Source: Paenimyroides marinum (GTDB lineage: Bacteria; Bacteroidota; Bacteroidia; Flavobacteriales; Flavobacteriaceae). Taken from it: DNA of 64,000 bases. The stretch is from NCBI RefSeq assembly GCF_900108395.1, contig NZ_FNXE01000001.1, positions 1-64,000 on the forward strand. The letters are read 5' to 3'. Both the position numbers and the translations under genes were made by a program. The notes below the pieces were generated by a model. The model was not told where the DNA came from. It was given only the letters and a program-made list of their open reading frames with translations, and did no database searches. Positions within the stretch are counted from its first letter, which is position 1, and each line of letters starts with the position of its first letter. Positions 50,967 through 60,177 of this stretch are shown here, one piece after another.

Positions 50967-52103
50967 ATGCATAGGTATAACAAAGTAGTTTTAGCTTTAG
51001 GAAGTAATTTAGGCGATAAGAAAAACCATCTTATAAACGCCGTTCATCTTATTCACAACGAAATAGGTTTTGTAACGCAGGCATCGGCTGTTTACGAAAC
51101 GCCTTCGTGGGGTTTTGACAGTTTTCCGTTTTATAATATGTGTATTTTAATTCACACGCATTTGTTGCCGCAAGATCTTTTAATCCGTTTAAAAGAGGTC
51201 GAGAAGAAATTAGGCAGGGAGAAGAAAACAACCGATAGTTACCAGGCCAGAACCGTTGATATCGATATTGTTTATTTTAACGATTTGGTTTTGAATGCTC
51301 CCGATTTACAAATTCCCCACCCGCAAATGCAGCATCGAAAGTTTGTGTTGGAGCCTTTAAACGATCTTATTTTTGATTGGAAACATCCGCTTTTATTACA
51401 AACCACACGTGAACTATTGGCAAATTGCAATGACTCGTCAGAAATTAAAAAAGTATCAGACATTCATTTGCCTAAAGAGAATTATTGTTTCCAGCAGTTG
51501 AATTTCCTGGCTATCGAAGGAAATATCGGCGTGGGAAAAACCACTTTAGCACAAAAAATAGCACAGGATTTCAATGCCAAAACTATTCTGGAACGTTTTG
51601 CCGACAATCCGTTTTTACCCAGGTTTTATAAAGAGCCTGAACGATACGCTTTTCCATTAGAGATGTCTTTTCTTGCCGACAGATACACACAATTACACGC
51701 TGCCTTAGGTAAACACGATTTTTTCAATGATTTTGTAATTACCGATTACTATATTTACAAATCGTTAATCTTTGCCCAGGTTACTCTTGAGCCAGACGAA
51801 GCTTTATTGTACCGCACTGTTTTTGATGTGATGTATAAAGAAATTACCAAGCCCGATTTATACATTTACCTTTCTCAGAACACTGATAATTTATTAGCGA
51901 ACATTAAAAAACGGAATCGCGGGTACGAAGAAAATATTCAGTCTGATTATTTAAACAACATTAACAAAAGTTACAACGAATATATCGGAACGCTTCCTAA
52001 AGAAAAACTACTGATTATAGATGTAACCAATATAGATTTTGTTGAAAACCACAAAGATTATTTAAAAGTACTGAATGTTATCAATCAAAAGATAAAGCAA
52101 TAA
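50967..52103 (+). CDS. folK: Fusion of HPPK (FolK) and deoxynucleoside kinase
   Basis: 378 residues in two enzymes. Residues 1-145 are 6-hydroxymethyl-dihydropterin pyrophosphokinase of folate synthesis: VVLALGSNLGDKKNHL (7-22), VYETPSWGF and ARTVDIDIVYFNDL (94-107). Residues 180-378 are a deoxynucleoside kinase: P-loop EGNIGVGKTT at 184-193, ERFADNPFLPRFY, and MSFLADRYTQL with the conserved Arg. The kinase would salvage deoxynucleosides. Both active sites look complete. The fusion joins folate (thymidylate supply) with dNTP salvage. Confidence 0.9.
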   Translation: MHRYNKVVLALGSNLGDKKNHLINAVHLIHNEIGFVTQASAVYETPSWGFDSFPFYNMCILIHTHLLPQDLLIRLKEVEKKLGREKKTTDSYQARTVDIDIVYFNDLVLNAPDLQIPHPQMQHRKFVLEPLNDLIFDWKHPLLLQTTRELLANCNDSSEIKKVSDIHLPKENYCFQQLNFLAIEGNIGVGKTTLAQKIAQDFNAKTILERFADNPFLPRFYKEPERYAFPLEMSFLADRYTQLHAALGKHDFFNDFVITDYYIYKSLIFAQVTLEPDEALLYRTVFDVMYKEITKPDLYIYLSQNTDNLLANIKKRNRGYEENIQSDYLNNINKSYNEYIGTLPKEKLLIIDVTNIDFVENHKDYLKVLNVINQKIKQ

Positions 52104-52106
52104 CCT

Positions 52107-52643
52107 TTATGGAAGAACCTGCATCTTCTGAAAAAAATCCCAGATCACAATACCGCCGCTTACCGAAACATTAAGCGAATGTTTTGTTCCTAATTGTGGT
52201 ATTTCAATAACCACATCGCTGTTATCAACCACTTGCTGTTGAACCCCTTTGACTTCGTTGCCAAAAAACAAAGCGTATTTTTCACCGGGTTGCACGTTAA
52301 AATCATTCAGCATTACGGAACCTTCTACTTGTTCTATAGAAATCACTTGCACCTTATCTGTTTTTAGTTGCTGCACAACGTCCATTACCTCTTTTACATA
52401 TTCCCATTCCACCGTATCGGTTGCACCTAAAGCTGTTTTGTGGATTTCTTTATTAGGCGGTGCTGCGGTAATTCCGCACAAATAGATTTTTTCAACCAAA
52501 AAAGCATCGCAGGTTCTAAAGAAAGAACCAATATTGTGCAAACTTCTGATATCATCAAGTACTACAATAATCGGTGTTTTCTCTGCTTGTTTAAATTCGT
52601 CGATATTCTTTCTATTGAGTTCTTCTAAAATTAGTTTTTTCAT
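52107..52643 (-). CDS. RNA methyltransferase, TrmH/SpoU family
   Basis: 178 residues of SPOUT fold. VVLDDIRSLHNIGSFFRTCDAF near 28-49 is motif 1, YALFFGNEVKGVQQQVVDNSD is motif 2, and IEIPQLGTKHSLNVSVSGGIVIWDF is motif 3, which binds SAM in the knot. The likely product is a 2'-O-methylated ribose in tRNA or rRNA. The short N-terminus lacks the recognition domain of full TrmH. It converges with folK after only 3 bases. Confidence 0.9.
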   Translation of the reverse strand: MKKLILEELNRKNIDEFKQAEKTPIIVVLDDIRSLHNIGSFFRTCDAFLVEKIYLCGITAAPPNKEIHKTALGATDTVEWEYVKEVMDVVQQLKTDKVQVISIEQVEGSVMLNDFNVQPGEKYALFFGNEVKGVQQQVVDNSDVVIEIPQLGTKHSLNVSVSGGIVIWDFFQKMQVLP

Positions 52644-52682
52644 TTTGCTTAAAATATCCTACAAAGATATAATTTTCACACT

Positions 52683-52714
52683 TTTGTCTATTAGTAATAG
52701 TTATGATATATTTG
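52683..52714 (+). promoter_or_regulatory. mutS promoter, full Bacteroidota consensus
   Basis: TTTG at 52683-52686, a 20-base spacer, and TATATTTG at 52707-52714 (TAnnTTTG). The ATG is 19 bases on. This is the best match to the -33/-7 consensus that I checked in the window. Confidence 0.7.
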
Positions 52715-52732
52715 TAGTTAAAATTTTCAACA

Positions 52733-55336
52733 ATGGCAACAAAGGAAAAAGTAAAAAAAGAAACCCCGCTCATGCAGCAATACAATCAGATAAAAACGAA
52801 ATATCCCGATGCGTGTTTGTTGTTTCGAGTGGGCGATTTTTACGAAACCTTTGGCGAAGATGCCGTGCGAACTGCAAAAGTTTTAGGAATCACCTTAACC
52901 AAACGCGGAGCGGGCTCCAGCAGCGAAACCGAGTTGGCAGGGTTCCCACATCATTCCTTAAATGTGTACTTACCCAAACTGGTAAAAGCAGGTTTACGCG
53001 TGGCTATTTGTGATCAGTTAGAAGATCCAAAAATGACTAAAACCATTGTAAAACGTGGTGTTACCGAATTGGTTACACCGGGTGTTGCCATTAACGATGA
53101 AGTGTTGCAATCTAAAAGCAACAACTTTTTGGCGGCATTACACTTTGGTAAAAAAAACATAGGAATTGCCTTTTTAGATGTTTCCACGGGCGAATTTTTA
53201 ACGTCGCAAGGTAACGAAGAATACGTCGATAAATTACTTCAAAACTTTAAACCGAGCGAAGTTTTGGTTCAAAAAGGCAACAAAAATAATTTTCTGCATC
53301 ATTTCGGCAGTGATTTCAATTTGTTCTATCTGGAAGACTGGATTTTTAAAGACGATTATGCCAACGAAAGTTTGACCAGTCATTTTAAAACCAACTCGTT
53401 AAAAGGTTTTGGAATTGATGAATTGCAGGAAGGCGTTATTTCGTGCGGAGCGATTTTATATTATTTATCTGAAACGCAGCACAATAAAATACAGCACATT
53501 ACCAATATCCAACGCATAGCCGAAGATGCTTACGTGTGGATGGACCGGTTTACGATTCGCAATCTGGAACTATACGGTTCGGCAAACGAAAACGCTACCA
53601 CGCTTTTGGATGTAATCGACAAAACACTGTCGCCCATGGGCGGACGTTTGTTAAAACGCTGGCTGGCATTGCCTTTAAAAGACATTGATGCTATTAACAA
53701 GCGGTTTGATGTGGTGGATTATTTCAAAGGAAATCCCGAAGTTTTACAGAGTTTTCAATATCAGATCAAACAGATTTCCGATTTGGAACGATTGATTTCC
53801 AAACTGGCAACCGGAAAAATTTCTCCTCGTGAATTTGTCATTTTAAAGGAAAGCCTGGATGCGATTATTCCTTTAAAAGAAACAGCTTTGCAATCTAAAA
53901 ACGATGCGCTGAAAGTAATTGGCGACAACCTGCATGCTTGTGAATTGTTACGTGAAAAAATTTCAACCACTATTTCTGCCGATGCTCCGGTGGCACTGAA
54001 CAAAGGAAATGCGATTGCCAATGGGGTAAACGAAGAACTGGACGAACTGCGGAATATCTCACAATCGGGCAAATCGTTTTTAGAAGCTATTGAACAGCGA
54101 GAAAGCGAAGCCACAGGAATTCCTTCGTTGAAAGTAGCCTTTAACAACGTTTTCGGTTATTATATCGAAGTTAGAAATACGCATAAAGATAAGGTTCCTG
54201 CAGATTGGATCCGCAAACAGACATTGGTTAGTGCAGAACGTTACATTACAGAAGAATTAAAAGAATATGAAGCCAAAATTTTAGGTGCCGAAGAACGTAT
54301 TTCTAAGATTGAAGCAGAAATTTATGAGAAATTCATTATGTGGTGTTCGCAGTATATTCAACCGGTTCAGCTCAATGCACAATTAGTCGCTCAATTGGAT
54401 TGTTTGCAATCATACACACAGTTGGCTACGGAAAATAATTACATTCGTCCTGTTTTAGAAGAAAACCATATTTTGGAAATCAAAAACGGCCGTCACCCAG
54501 TTATTGAAAAACAGTTGCCGATTGGTACACCTTACATCGCAAACGATGTGTATTTAGATACCGACACCCAACAAATCATTATGATTACCGGACCGAATAT
54601 GTCGGGTAAATCAGCTATTTTGCGTCAAACGGCATTGATTGTCTTATTGGCACAAATGGGAAGTTTTGTACCGGCGAGTTTCGTGAGAATGGGAATTGTT
54701 GATAAAATTTTCACACGTGTAGGCGCATCGGACAATATTTCTATGGGCGAATCGACCTTTATGGTGGAAATGAACGAAACGGCTTCTATTCTGAATAATT
54801 TAACCAACCGAAGTTTGGTTTTATTAGATGAAATCGGTCGCGGAACATCCACTTATGATGGAATTTCTATTGCATGGGCAATTGCCGAATACATTCACGA
54901 ACATCCGCAAAAAGCCAAAACGTTATTTGCCACACATTATCACGAACTCAACGATATGCACGAACAGTTTGAACGCATTAAAAACTACAACGTTTCGGTA
55001 AAAGAACTGAAAGATAATGTGTTGTTTTTAAGAAAATTAGTTCCAGGTGGAAGTGCACACAGTTTCGGAATCCACGTGGCAAAAATGGCAGGAATGCCGA
55101 ATTTAGTCGTTCAAAAAGCACAGAAAATTTTAAAGAAGTTAGAGGCAAGCCATAAAACCGAAAGTACTCAAGATGCTCTGAAACAAGATGATTTACAATT
55201 ATCCATTTTCAAATTAGACGATCCCATTTTAGAAGAAATCAGAGAGGAAATTGTAAATTTAGACATCAACACGCTAACCCCTGTTGAAGCCTTAATGAAG
55301 TTAAACGAAATCAAAAAGGTGGTTTTGAAGAAGTAA
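52733..55336 (+). CDS. mutS: DNA mismatch repair protein MutS
   Basis: Recognises base mismatches and small loops. 867 residues: the mismatch-binding Phe-x-Glu in [13 protein letters not shown] (F36, E38), the connector, the lever with [25 protein letters not shown], and the ATPase with Walker [17 protein letters not shown] near 616. Then come [41 protein letters not shown], and [10 protein letters not shown]. The C-terminal helices are complete. It is the only mismatch repair gene here. If homopolymer tracts drive switching at paralog 3, MutS activity would set the rate. Confidence 0.97.
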   Translation: MATKEKVKKETPLMQQYNQIKTKYPDACLLFRVGDFYETFGEDAVRTAKVLGITLTKRGAGSSSETELAGFPHHSLNVYLPKLVKAGLRVAICDQLEDPKMTKTIVKRGVTELVTPGVAINDEVLQSKSNNFLAALHFGKKNIGIAFLDVSTGEFLTSQGNEEYVDKLLQNFKPSEVLVQKGNKNNFLHHFGSDFNLFYLEDWIFKDDYANESLTSHFKTNSLKGFGIDELQEGVISCGAILYYLSETQHNKIQHITNIQRIAEDAYVWMDRFTIRNLELYGSANENATTLLDVIDKTLSPMGGRLLKRWLALPLKDIDAINKRFDVVDYFKGNPEVLQSFQYQIKQISDLERLISKLATGKISPREFVILKESLDAIIPLKETALQSKNDALKVIGDNLHACELLREKISTTISADAPVALNKGNAIANGVNEELDELRNISQSGKSFLEAIEQRESEATGIPSLKVAFNNVFGYYIEVRNTHKDKVPADWIRKQTLVSAERYITEELKEYEAKILGAEERISKIEAEIYEKFIMWCSQYIQPVQLNAQLVAQLDCLQSYTQLATENNYIRPVLEENHILEIKNGRHPVIEKQLPIGTPYIANDVYLDTDTQQIIMITGPNMSGKSAILRQTALIVLLAQMGSFVPASFVRMGIVDKIFTRVGASDNISMGESTFMVEMNETASILNNLTNRSLVLLDEIGRGTSTYDGISIAWAIAEYIHEHPQKAKTLFATHYHELNDMHEQFERIKNYNVSVKELKDNVLFLRKLVPGGSAHSFGIHVAKMAGMPNLVVQKAQKILKKLEASHKTESTQDALKQDDLQLSIFKLDDPILEEIREEIVNLDINTLTPVEALMKLNEIKKVVLKK

Positions 55337-55540
55337 ATTGTATAAAAACAGTTACTATTTTGTAAATAATGCTTTTTATTGTTGGCAAAAGATGTTCACT
55401 TAATTAGCAAAAAAATTCATAAATGCATTATTCACAACCCAACAGCTTTTTTTGATTGTTTTTTTATCAATAATCAGCTAAGAGATTGTTTTTATTGCTA
55501 ATTTCGCAGGTTTAAAAACAAGCATAAATACGCCATAGAA

Positions 55541-56146
55541 ATGCCAATAAAAAAAACGAAAACATACCGCCGCACACGGTATCTGTTGTATAAAGAAACA
55601 CTGATTGATTTTGAAGAACATTTTTGGTCTTTTATAGGATCATTCGTAGGTCTTGGTTTGATTTGCTACTTGAACTACCATTACCTTTCTAAATACGACC
55701 TGACACTTTTAATCGGTTCATTTGGTGCAAGTTCTGTTTTAATTTACGGAAATATCGGCAGTCCTTTGGCACAACCCAGAAATTTATTTTTAGGTCACAT
55801 TATTTCGGCAATTGTAGGTGTTAGTTCGTACAAATTGTTAGGCGATTATTTGTGGATTGCCGCACCGCTGGCTGTTTCTGTGTCAATTATCGGTATGCAA
55901 ATGGCAAAAGCACTACACCCACCCGGTGGTGCCACCGCTTTAATTGCCGTTACAGGCGGTCCGGCAATTACCAATTTGGGGTATGAGTATGTTTTTTCTC
56001 CGGTAATTACCGGCATCTTTATTCTGTTTTTGGCAGCATTGATTTTCAATAACATCACACCAAAAAGACAATATCCCACAAAATCGTTTATCGTATTTAA
56101 ACGCATCTTGTTTAACAAAAAAAATCAACCGTATTTTAAAAGATAA
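55541..56146 (+). CDS. HPP family membrane protein
   Basis: 201 residues with four to five transmembrane helices (about 28-47, 53-69, 86-105, 116-130 and 153-170). The defining HPP motif lies in MAKALHPPGGATALIAVTGG, with FGASSVLIYGNIGSPLAQPRN ahead of it. Some cyanobacterial and plant members transport nitrite; the role in Bacteroidota is open. It stands alone, with a 204-base AT-rich gap after mutS that shows no gene. Confidence 0.88.
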   Translation: MPIKKTKTYRRTRYLLYKETLIDFEEHFWSFIGSFVGLGLICYLNYHYLSKYDLTLLIGSFGASSVLIYGNIGSPLAQPRNLFLGHIISAIVGVSSYKLLGDYLWIAAPLAVSVSIIGMQMAKALHPPGGATALIAVTGGPAITNLGYEYVFSPVITGIFILFLAALIFNNITPKRQYPTKSFIVFKRILFNKKNQPYFKR

Positions 56147-56197
56147 AATGTGGCAAAAATCAACACAAATAATTTTCATTAAATCAATTACATATAC

Positions 56198-56205
56198 TAT
56201 TTTTG
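56198..56205 (+). promoter_or_regulatory. Candidate -7 box of purH
   Basis: TATTTTTG fits TAnnTTTG, 23 bases before the ATG at 56229. No clear upstream TTTG. Confidence 0.4.
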
Positions 56206-56228
56206 CACCTTAACAACATAAACAATCA

Positions 56229-57761
56229 ATGAATACAACTAAACAAATTCAATCGGCATTAATTTCGGTATTTGATAAAGACGGATTAGAGCCAATTGTA
56301 AGAGAATTGCATAAAAATAACGTTACAATTTATTCAACAGGCGGAACCGAAACATTTATTAAAGATTTAGGTATCCCGGTAGTTCCTGTAGAAGAGGTAA
56401 CATCGTATCCTTCTATTTTAGGCGGTCGTGTAAAAACGTTACACCCTAAAGTTTTTGGAGGAATTTTGAACAGGCAAGACAACGAAACGGATGTTCAGCA
56501 AATGAAAGATTATGCTATTCCGCAAATTGATTTAGTTATTGTTGATTTATATCCTTTTGAAAAAACAGTCGCTTCGGGTGCTGATGAGGCAGCCATCATC
56601 GAGAAAATTGACATAGGCGGAATTTCATTAATTCGTGCCGGAGCTAAAAATTTCAAAGACACGGTAATTGTTGCTTCTGTTGAAGAATACGCTACGTTTT
56701 TAAACTTTTACACAGAAGGAAACGGTACCACCACCTTGGCTCAACGTAAATATTTAGCTACAAAAGCATTCCATACTTCATCTCATTACGACGGAGCTAT
56801 TTTCAACTATTTTAACCAAGAGGCTCAAGAACCTATTTTAAAAATCAGTGAAAGTGAAGCACAAACATTACGTTATGGAGAAAATCCACATCAAAAAGGA
56901 ACTTTTTTTGGAAATTTTGACGAAATGTTTGATAAATTACACGGAAAAGAATTATCTTACAACAATTTATTAGATGTTGATGCCGCTGTTAATTTAATGA
57001 ATGAATTTAAAGCTGATGCACCTACGTTTGCTATATTGAAACACAATAACGCATGTGGTGTGGCTCAAAAACCAACGATGAAAGAAGCTTATTTAGCTGC
57101 GCTGGCTGGCGATTCAACTTCTGCTTTTGGCGGGGTATTGATTGCTAATGGAAACATTGACAAAGCAACAGCTGAAGAAGTTAATAAATTGTTCTGCGAA
57201 ATTGTTATTGCACCATCGTATGACAATGATGCTGTGACCATTTTACAAGAAAAGAAAAACAGAATTATCTTGGTAATAAAAGATGTTGAACTGCCTAAAA
57301 CACAAGTTCGTACATGTTTAAACGGTATTTTATTACAAGATAAAGATAACGTTACAGATACTAAAGAACACTTAACAAACGTTACCACTTTAGTACCTAC
57401 GACTGAACAGATTGAAGATTTATTGTTTGCTTCAAAAATTTGTAAACACACCAAATCAAATACAATTGTATTGGCTAAAAACAAACAATTATGTGCCTCT
57501 GGTACAGGACAAACATCTCGTGTTGATGCCTTACGTCAGGCTATTGAAAAAGCAAATTCTTTTGCCTTTGATCTAAACGGCGCTGTTATGGCAAGTGATG
57601 CTTTTTTTCCTTTCCCTGATTGTGTGGAAATTGCAAAAAATGCCGGAATTACAGCAGTTATTCAACCAGGTGGTTCTATTAAAGACAATTTAAGTATTGA
57701 TTATTGTAACGAAAACAAAATGGCAATGGTGACCACAGGTATTCGTCACTTTAAACATTAA
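56229..57761 (+). CDS. purH: Bifunctional AICAR formyltransferase / IMP cyclohydrolase
   Basis: Carries out the last two steps to IMP. 510 residues. The N-terminal cyclohydrolase (about 1-195) has ALISVFDKDGLEPIVREL, YSTGGTETFIKDLG and GGRVKTLHPKVFGGIL. The C-terminal formyltransferase has LRYGENPHQKGTFFG, the catalytic Lys-His in LKHNNACGVA, CASGTGQTSRVDALR and the final VIQPGGSIKD. It depends on 10-formyl-tetrahydrofolate, so it draws on the folate pathway fed by folK. No other pur gene is adjacent. Confidence 0.97.
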   Translation: MNTTKQIQSALISVFDKDGLEPIVRELHKNNVTIYSTGGTETFIKDLGIPVVPVEEVTSYPSILGGRVKTLHPKVFGGILNRQDNETDVQQMKDYAIPQIDLVIVDLYPFEKTVASGADEAAIIEKIDIGGISLIRAGAKNFKDTVIVASVEEYATFLNFYTEGNGTTTLAQRKYLATKAFHTSSHYDGAIFNYFNQEAQEPILKISESEAQTLRYGENPHQKGTFFGNFDEMFDKLHGKELSYNNLLDVDAAVNLMNEFKADAPTFAILKHNNACGVAQKPTMKEAYLAALAGDSTSAFGGVLIANGNIDKATAEEVNKLFCEIVIAPSYDNDAVTILQEKKNRIILVIKDVELPKTQVRTCLNGILLQDKDNVTDTKEHLTNVTTLVPTTEQIEDLLFASKICKHTKSNTIVLAKNKQLCASGTGQTSRVDALRQAIEKANSFAFDLNGAVMASDAFFPFPDCVEIAKNAGITAVIQPGGSIKDNLSIDYCNENKMAMVTTGIRHFKH

Positions 57762-57804
57762 AAATATAACGGAATAGTTTAACTTAACACCATTAAAAAA
57801 ATAT

Positions 57805-58833
57805 ATGGGATTTTTTGATTTCATGACCGAGGAAATTGCTATGGACCTTGGTACTGCAAATACTTTAATTATACATAACGGAAAAGTTGTTGTTGACAGC
57901 CCTTCTATTGTTGCTCGTAACCGCGTATCAGGAAAAATAATTGCTGTGGGTAAAGAAGCCAGCTTAATGCAGGGAAAAACACATGACAACATCAAAACCA
58001 TACGTCCGTTGAAAGATGGTGTTATTGCAGATTTCGATGCTTCTGAGAAAATGATCAATTTGTTCATTAAAAGTATCCCGGCATTAAAAAAGAAACTATT
58101 CACACCGGCATTGCGCATGGTGGTTTGTATTCCATCAGGTATTACCGAAGTTGAAATGCGTGCCGTTAAAGAATCGTGCGAACGCGTAAACGGTAAAGAA
58201 GTATATCTGATTCACGAACCAATGGCAGCAGCAATCGGTATCGGTGTGGACATTATGCAACCTAAAGGTAACATGATTGTTGATATAGGTGGTGGTACTA
58301 CTGAAATTGCTGTTTTGGCTTTAGGCGGTATTGTTTGTGATAAATCGGTAAAAATCGCCGGCGATGTCTTTACGAACGATATTATTTACTATATGCGTAC
58401 CCAACACAATTTATTTGTGGGTGAAGGTACTGCAGAGAAAATTAAAATTGAAATTGGTGCTGCCATTGAAGATTTAGAGCAGGGACCGGAAGATTTAATG
58501 GTACAAGGTCGTGACTTGTTAACGGGTAAACCAAAACAGGTGAATGTATCGTACCGTGAAATAGCGAAAGCATTAGACAAATCAATCCAGCGTATTGAAG
58601 ATGCCGTTATGGAAACCTTGTCACAAACTCCTCCGGAATTAGCTGCCGACATTTACAACACGGGTATTTATTTAGCTGGTGGTGGATCTATGTTAAGAGG
58701 ATTGGACAAACGCATCTCTCAAAAAACAGATTTACCAGTATATATTGCCGAAGACCCTTTACGTGCCGTGGTTCGCGGTACCGGAGTTGTGCTTAAAAAC
58801 ATTGAGAAATTTAAGAGCATTCTTATAAAATAA
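57805..58833 (+). CDS. mreB: Rod shape-determining actin MreB
   Basis: An actin-like ATPase that guides lateral wall synthesis. 342 residues: MDLGTANTLIIHNGKVVVDSPS (phosphate 1), IADFDASEKMINLFI, CIPSGITEVEMRAVKE, MIVDIGGGTTEIAVLALGG (phosphate 2) and IYLAGGGSMLRGLDKRI (adenosine). First gene of mreB-mreC-mreD-mrdA-rodA, the elongasome operon. Confidence 0.97.
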   Translation: MGFFDFMTEEIAMDLGTANTLIIHNGKVVVDSPSIVARNRVSGKIIAVGKEASLMQGKTHDNIKTIRPLKDGVIADFDASEKMINLFIKSIPALKKKLFTPALRMVVCIPSGITEVEMRAVKESCERVNGKEVYLIHEPMAAAIGIGVDIMQPKGNMIVDIGGGTTEIAVLALGGIVCDKSVKIAGDVFTNDIIYYMRTQHNLFVGEGTAEKIKIEIGAAIEDLEQGPEDLMVQGRDLLTGKPKQVNVSYREIAKALDKSIQRIEDAVMETLSQTPPELAADIYNTGIYLAGGGSMLRGLDKRISQKTDLPVYIAEDPLRAVVRGTGVVLKNIEKFKSILIK

Positions 58834-58847
58834 AACCGCCATAGAAT

Positions 58848-59678
58848 ATGCAGCAAATCATTTATTTTATATCTAAAAACAGTACCAGGCTACTGTTTTT
58901 GCTGCTTTTAGTAGTTTCATTGTATTTAACAACGCAGACACACTCCTATCATCAAAGCCAAATGTTTCACAGTGCCAACGTTGTTTCGGGTACGGTTTAT
59001 GAAAAAACAAATAACATTACTGAATACCTTCATTTAAAAGATGAAAACAACCGTTTGGCAGAAGAGAATGCCCGCATGAAACAAATTTTATACAACAGTG
59101 CATTAATTGTTGACAGTACATTTGCTGTGAATCCTTCAATCCGTATTGCACAAGATTACAAATTGTTTCATGCAAAAATCATTAAAAATTCATTCTTTAA
59201 AAAAGACAATTATTTAACGATAAAAGGCGGAAAGCTAAATGGTGTTAAAAAAGATATGGGAGTAATCAATTCTAAAGGAGTCATAGGAATTGTTGAAAAT
59301 GTATCTAATCATTATGCCACTATACAAAGTATTCTTAACACGCATACAAAAATTAGTGCGAAAATAAGCAACACCGATCATTTTGGTACCATTACCTGGG
59401 ACGGTAAAAACACAGGTTATGTGCAGCTTGTTGATATACCCAAACTGGCAGCATTACACAAAGGCGATTCTATTGTAACCGGGGGAATTTCGACTATTTT
59501 TCCCGAAAACATACCTGTTGGGTTGGTTGATAAGGTTTACACATCAAAAAATTCCAATTTTTACACCATAAGCGTGCGCTTGTTTAATGACATGACCAAC
59601 ATTAGTTCGGTTTACTTAATTGAAAACGTACACATTAAAGAAATTTTAGAACTTGAAGAAGAAACAATAAATGAATAA
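58848..59678 (+). CDS. mreC: Rod shape-determining protein MreC
   Basis: 276 residues. One N-terminal transmembrane helix (about 12-28), a coiled coil (about 50-80, ITEYLHLKDENNRLAEENARM), then the beta-barrel domain with KKDNYLTIKGGKLNGVKKDMGVINSKGVIGIVENVS and GDSIVTGGISTIFPENIPVGLVDKV. It connects MreB to PBP2/RodA in the periplasm. Starts 14 bases after mreB; its end overlaps mreD by 8 bases. Confidence 0.95.
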   Translation: MQQIIYFISKNSTRLLFLLLLVVSLYLTTQTHSYHQSQMFHSANVVSGTVYEKTNNITEYLHLKDENNRLAEENARMKQILYNSALIVDSTFAVNPSIRIAQDYKLFHAKIIKNSFFKKDNYLTIKGGKLNGVKKDMGVINSKGVIGIVENVSNHYATIQSILNTHTKISAKISNTDHFGTITWDGKNTGYVQLVDIPKLAALHKGDSIVTGGISTIFPENIPVGLVDKVYTSKNSNFYTISVRLFNDMTNISSVYLIENVHIKEILELEEETINE

Positions 59679-60177
59679 TACTACTGTTTTAAATACGTTG
59701 CGTTTTATTGTTCTTGTATTTTTTCAGGTAACAGTATTTAACAATATCCACTTTTTTGGATTCATAACGCCTTACCCGTACATTTTATTCATTTTGTTGT
59801 ATCCGTTAAATGTCAACCGCCATTTGTTTTTGATTTTCAGCTTTTTGCTAGGTTTGGTTTTAGATATTTTCAACAACTCGGGCGGTGTTCACACCACAGC
59901 CTGTATCACTCTGGCATTTGTTAGGCAAAATCTGTTGAAAATGTCGTTTGGTTATAGTTACGAATTTCACATGATGCGCATTACCGATAAAATTTCGTCA
60001 GAACTGGTTACGTACGTGGTAACAAGCGTATTGATTCATCATACCGTATTAATCGTTCTCGAAATTTTTAACCTTCACTTTATATGGGAAATACTATTGC
60101 GTATTATTACTTCTTCCATTTTCAGTATTTTATTGATTTTCTTAATAATAGGATTAATTAAATCGCCACGAAGATGA
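59671..60177 (+). CDS. mreD: Rod shape-determining protein MreD
   Basis: 168 residues with four to five membrane helices and almost no soluble part: FIVLVFFQVTVFNNIHFFG, YPYILFILLYPLN, FLLGLVLDIFNNSGGVHTTACITLAF and a C-terminal helix pair. Length and topology, plus location, identify it rather than strict motifs. Overlaps mreC (8 bases) and mrdA (4 bases), so translation is coupled. Confidence 0.92.
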   Translation: MNNTTVLNTLRFIVLVFFQVTVFNNIHFFGFITPYPYILFILLYPLNVNRHLFLIFSFLLGLVLDIFNNSGGVHTTACITLAFVRQNLLKMSFGYSYEFHMMRITDKISSELVTYVVTSVLIHHTVLIVLEIFNLHFIWEILLRIITSSIFSILLIFLIIGLIKSPRR

